NCBI GenBank assembly: GCA_002694345.1
Contig: NZLV01000186.1
Location: forward strand, 1-6,752
Length of the DNA stretch: 6,752 bases
Direction: 5' to 3'
Source of the DNA: Maricaulis sp.
GTDB taxonomy: Bacteria > Pseudomonadota > Alphaproteobacteria > Caulobacterales > Maricaulaceae
Positions 5,509-6,752 of the stretch are shown piece by piece. Positions within the stretch are counted from its first letter, which is position 1. Each line of letters begins with the position of its first letter. The notes beneath the pieces are model-generated. The model was not told where the DNA came from. It saw only the letters and a list, made by a program, of their open reading frames with translations, and ran no database searches. The position numbers were made by a program, and so were the translations under genes.

Positions 5509-6752
5509 AGCAAACGCGTTCGTCCCTGGCCTTCCGGCTGTTCGCCGGTGCCGCAGCCTGGGCCTTTGCCCTGCTGCTGCTGGGGGCGATTGCGCTGACC
5601 ACCCTGTATCAACGCTCCGTCCTGCGGACGCTGGACCAGCGGTTGGAAAGTGTTGTCGACGCCCTCGTGGCGGCGGCGGAAACCGATCCGGCCGGTGATG
5701 TCGTGCTGGCGCGGCGCCCGTCGGATGTGGCCTATGACCGCGTCTTTTCCGGCCGCTATTGGCAGATCGTCGAAGATGACGAGACGGAGGAGGGCGGTGA
5801 TGTCCTCGCCGTGTCCCGCTCGCTCTGGGATGAAGTCCTCATTCCCCCCGCTGAAATCCTGACCGAGGCGCATCAAAGCCCGGGAACCCATGTCACGGCT
5901 GACACCAAAGGACCGTCCGGCGAGCCCTTGCGGGTGATCGGCCAGGCGATCCAATTGTCCGGCCGCGACAGGCTGGTGCTGATCCTGGCCGCGGAGGACC
6001 GCCGGCCGGCGGATCGGGATGTCCGCAATTTCGCGATCCTGTCGGGCGGCATGTTCCTGGGGTTTGCTGCTGCAATTGCGGCCGGTGTCTTCTTCCAGGT
6101 CCGGATCGGCCTGGCCCCGGTCCTGCGCATGCGCGACAGCGTGGCCGAGGTCCGGGAGGGCCAGACGCAGCGGGTGGACGGGCAATTCCCGGCGGAATTG
6201 CAGCCGCTGGCCGACGAACTCAACGCCATGCTGGATCATTCCCGTGAGCTGGTGGAGCGCTCGCGCACCCATGTCGGCAATCTGGCCCATGCGCTGAAGA
6301 CCCCGATCGCCGTGCTCAAGAATGAAGCCCATACCCATGACGGGCCGCTGGCCGACATGGTGGACAAGCAGACCTCGGTGATGACCAGCCAGGTCGAGCA
6401 CCATTTGCGCCGGGCCCGGGCCGCAGCACACGCCAAGGCGATCGGCGCACGGACCGATGTCGCGCCGACGGTTCGCGATCTGGCGCGGACGCTGGAGAAG
6501 ATCAACCGGGCCAAGGGCCTGACCATCACGGCCGAAGCTCCGGGCGCGCTGCGCTTCAAGGGTGAGCGCCAGGATCTCGACGAGATGGTCGGCAATCTGA
6601 TGGACAATGCCTGCAAATGGGCCCGTTCCAGTGTGACCGTCACCGCAGAGCGGACCGGGGAGCGCAGTCTGGCGATCACGATCGAGGATGACGGGCCGGG
6701 TCTGGACGAGCAGGAATGCGAGGCGGCGCTGAAGCGCGGCGTGCGCCTGGAC
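5505..6752 (+). CDS. Membrane sensor histidine kinase, PhoQ/FeuQ-like, 3'-truncated by window edge
   Basis: This is an inner-membrane sensor kinase, the presumed partner of the preceding regulator; 416 residues are visible and the frame is still open at the right edge. The start is GTG 5505, overlapping the regulator's stop by four bases (GTGA), which implies translational coupling; the next in-frame Met is far downstream. Order: TM1 about 12-35; periplasmic sensor region about 36-175, with FSGRYWQI (81-88), an acidic cluster EDDETEE (90-96), and SRSLWDE; TM2 about 176-197; a HAMP-like linker about 199-250. The dimerisation domain follows, with phosphoacceptor His262 in NLAHALKTPIAVLKNEA. The ATPase domain shows the N box NLMDNACKWA (Asn364, Asn368) and the G1 box DDGPGL (395-400). 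The G2 glycine motif and the end of the ATP lid lie beyond the window. The H box resembles PhoQ (HSLKTP type) more than the common HELRTP. The ligand is unknown; divalent cations or cationic peptides are possible by analogy with PhoQ. Confidence 0.93.
   Translation, partial: MKQTRSSLAFRLFAGAAAWAFALLLLGAIALTTLYQRSVLRTLDQRLESVVDALVAAAETDPAGDVVLARRPSDVAYDRVFSGRYWQIVEDDETEEGGDVLAVSRSLWDEVLIPPAEILTEAHQSPGTHVTADTKGPSGEPLRVIGQAIQLSGRDRLVLILAAEDRRPADRDVRNFAILSGGMFLGFAAAIAAGVFFQVRIGLAPVLRMRDSVAEVREGQTQRVDGQFPAELQPLADELNAMLDHSRELVERSRTHVGNLAHALKTPIAVLKNEAHTHDGPLADMVDKQTSVMTSQVEHHLRRARAAAHAKAIGARTDVAPTVRDLARTLEKINRAKGLTITAEAPGALRFKGERQDLDEMVGNLMDNACKWARSSVTVTAERTGERSLAITIEDDGPGLDEQECEAALKRGVRLD

Noticed and set aside
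5469..6431. A 320-residue minus-strand open frame over the kinase
   Set aside because: It covers the kinase's transmembrane, HAMP and H-box coding region antisense and shows no domain of its own.

Overview
The window is GC-rich (roughly two thirds G+C by eye). Every gene I can support lies on the + strand. The first gene is a gene transfer agent (GTA) tail/baseplate protein, and the response regulator's TARDRW receiver signature recalls FeuP-type regulators. Together these point to a chromosomal segment of an alphaproteobacterium. A Caulobacterales/Maricaulales-type host is my guess from overall style and is not proven here.

Layout: (1) 1-3420 is the 3' part of the very large terminal GTA gene (megatron, orfg15-like), cut at its 5' end by the window edge. 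It very probably closes a GTA structural cluster lying to the left. (2) 3421-3504 is a short gap holding a small hairpin and a weak promoter-like sequence. (3) 3505-4410 is a class B (CbpA-like, zinc-finger-less) DnaJ co-chaperone. (4) 4411-4473 is a 63-base gap with a perfect tandem heptamer, GTTCAGG, at 11-base periodicity. This is the geometry expected of an OmpR/PhoB-family operator. (5) 4474-6752 is a compact three-gene signalling operon: a secreted PepSY protein, an OmpR-type response regulator, and a PhoQ/FeuQ-like membrane sensor kinase. The kinase starts inside the regulator's stop codon and runs off the right edge.

How they fit together: the GTA gene and the chaperone look like unrelated neighbours. 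The last three genes look like one envelope-sensing circuit. The kinase senses something in the periplasm, where it has a strongly acidic patch, and phosphorylates the regulator. The regulator probably binds the tandem repeat to control its own operon, and the small periplasmic PepSY protein may modulate the kinase, as FeuN does for FeuPQ in Sinorhizobium. I see no RNA genes, insertion sequences, CRISPR arrays or attachment sites. No gene-free stretch exceeds 85 bases. The most interesting part is the PepSY-regulator-kinase cassette with its operator and possibly leaderless promoter. It appears to be a variant of known signalling modules, not a wholly new system.
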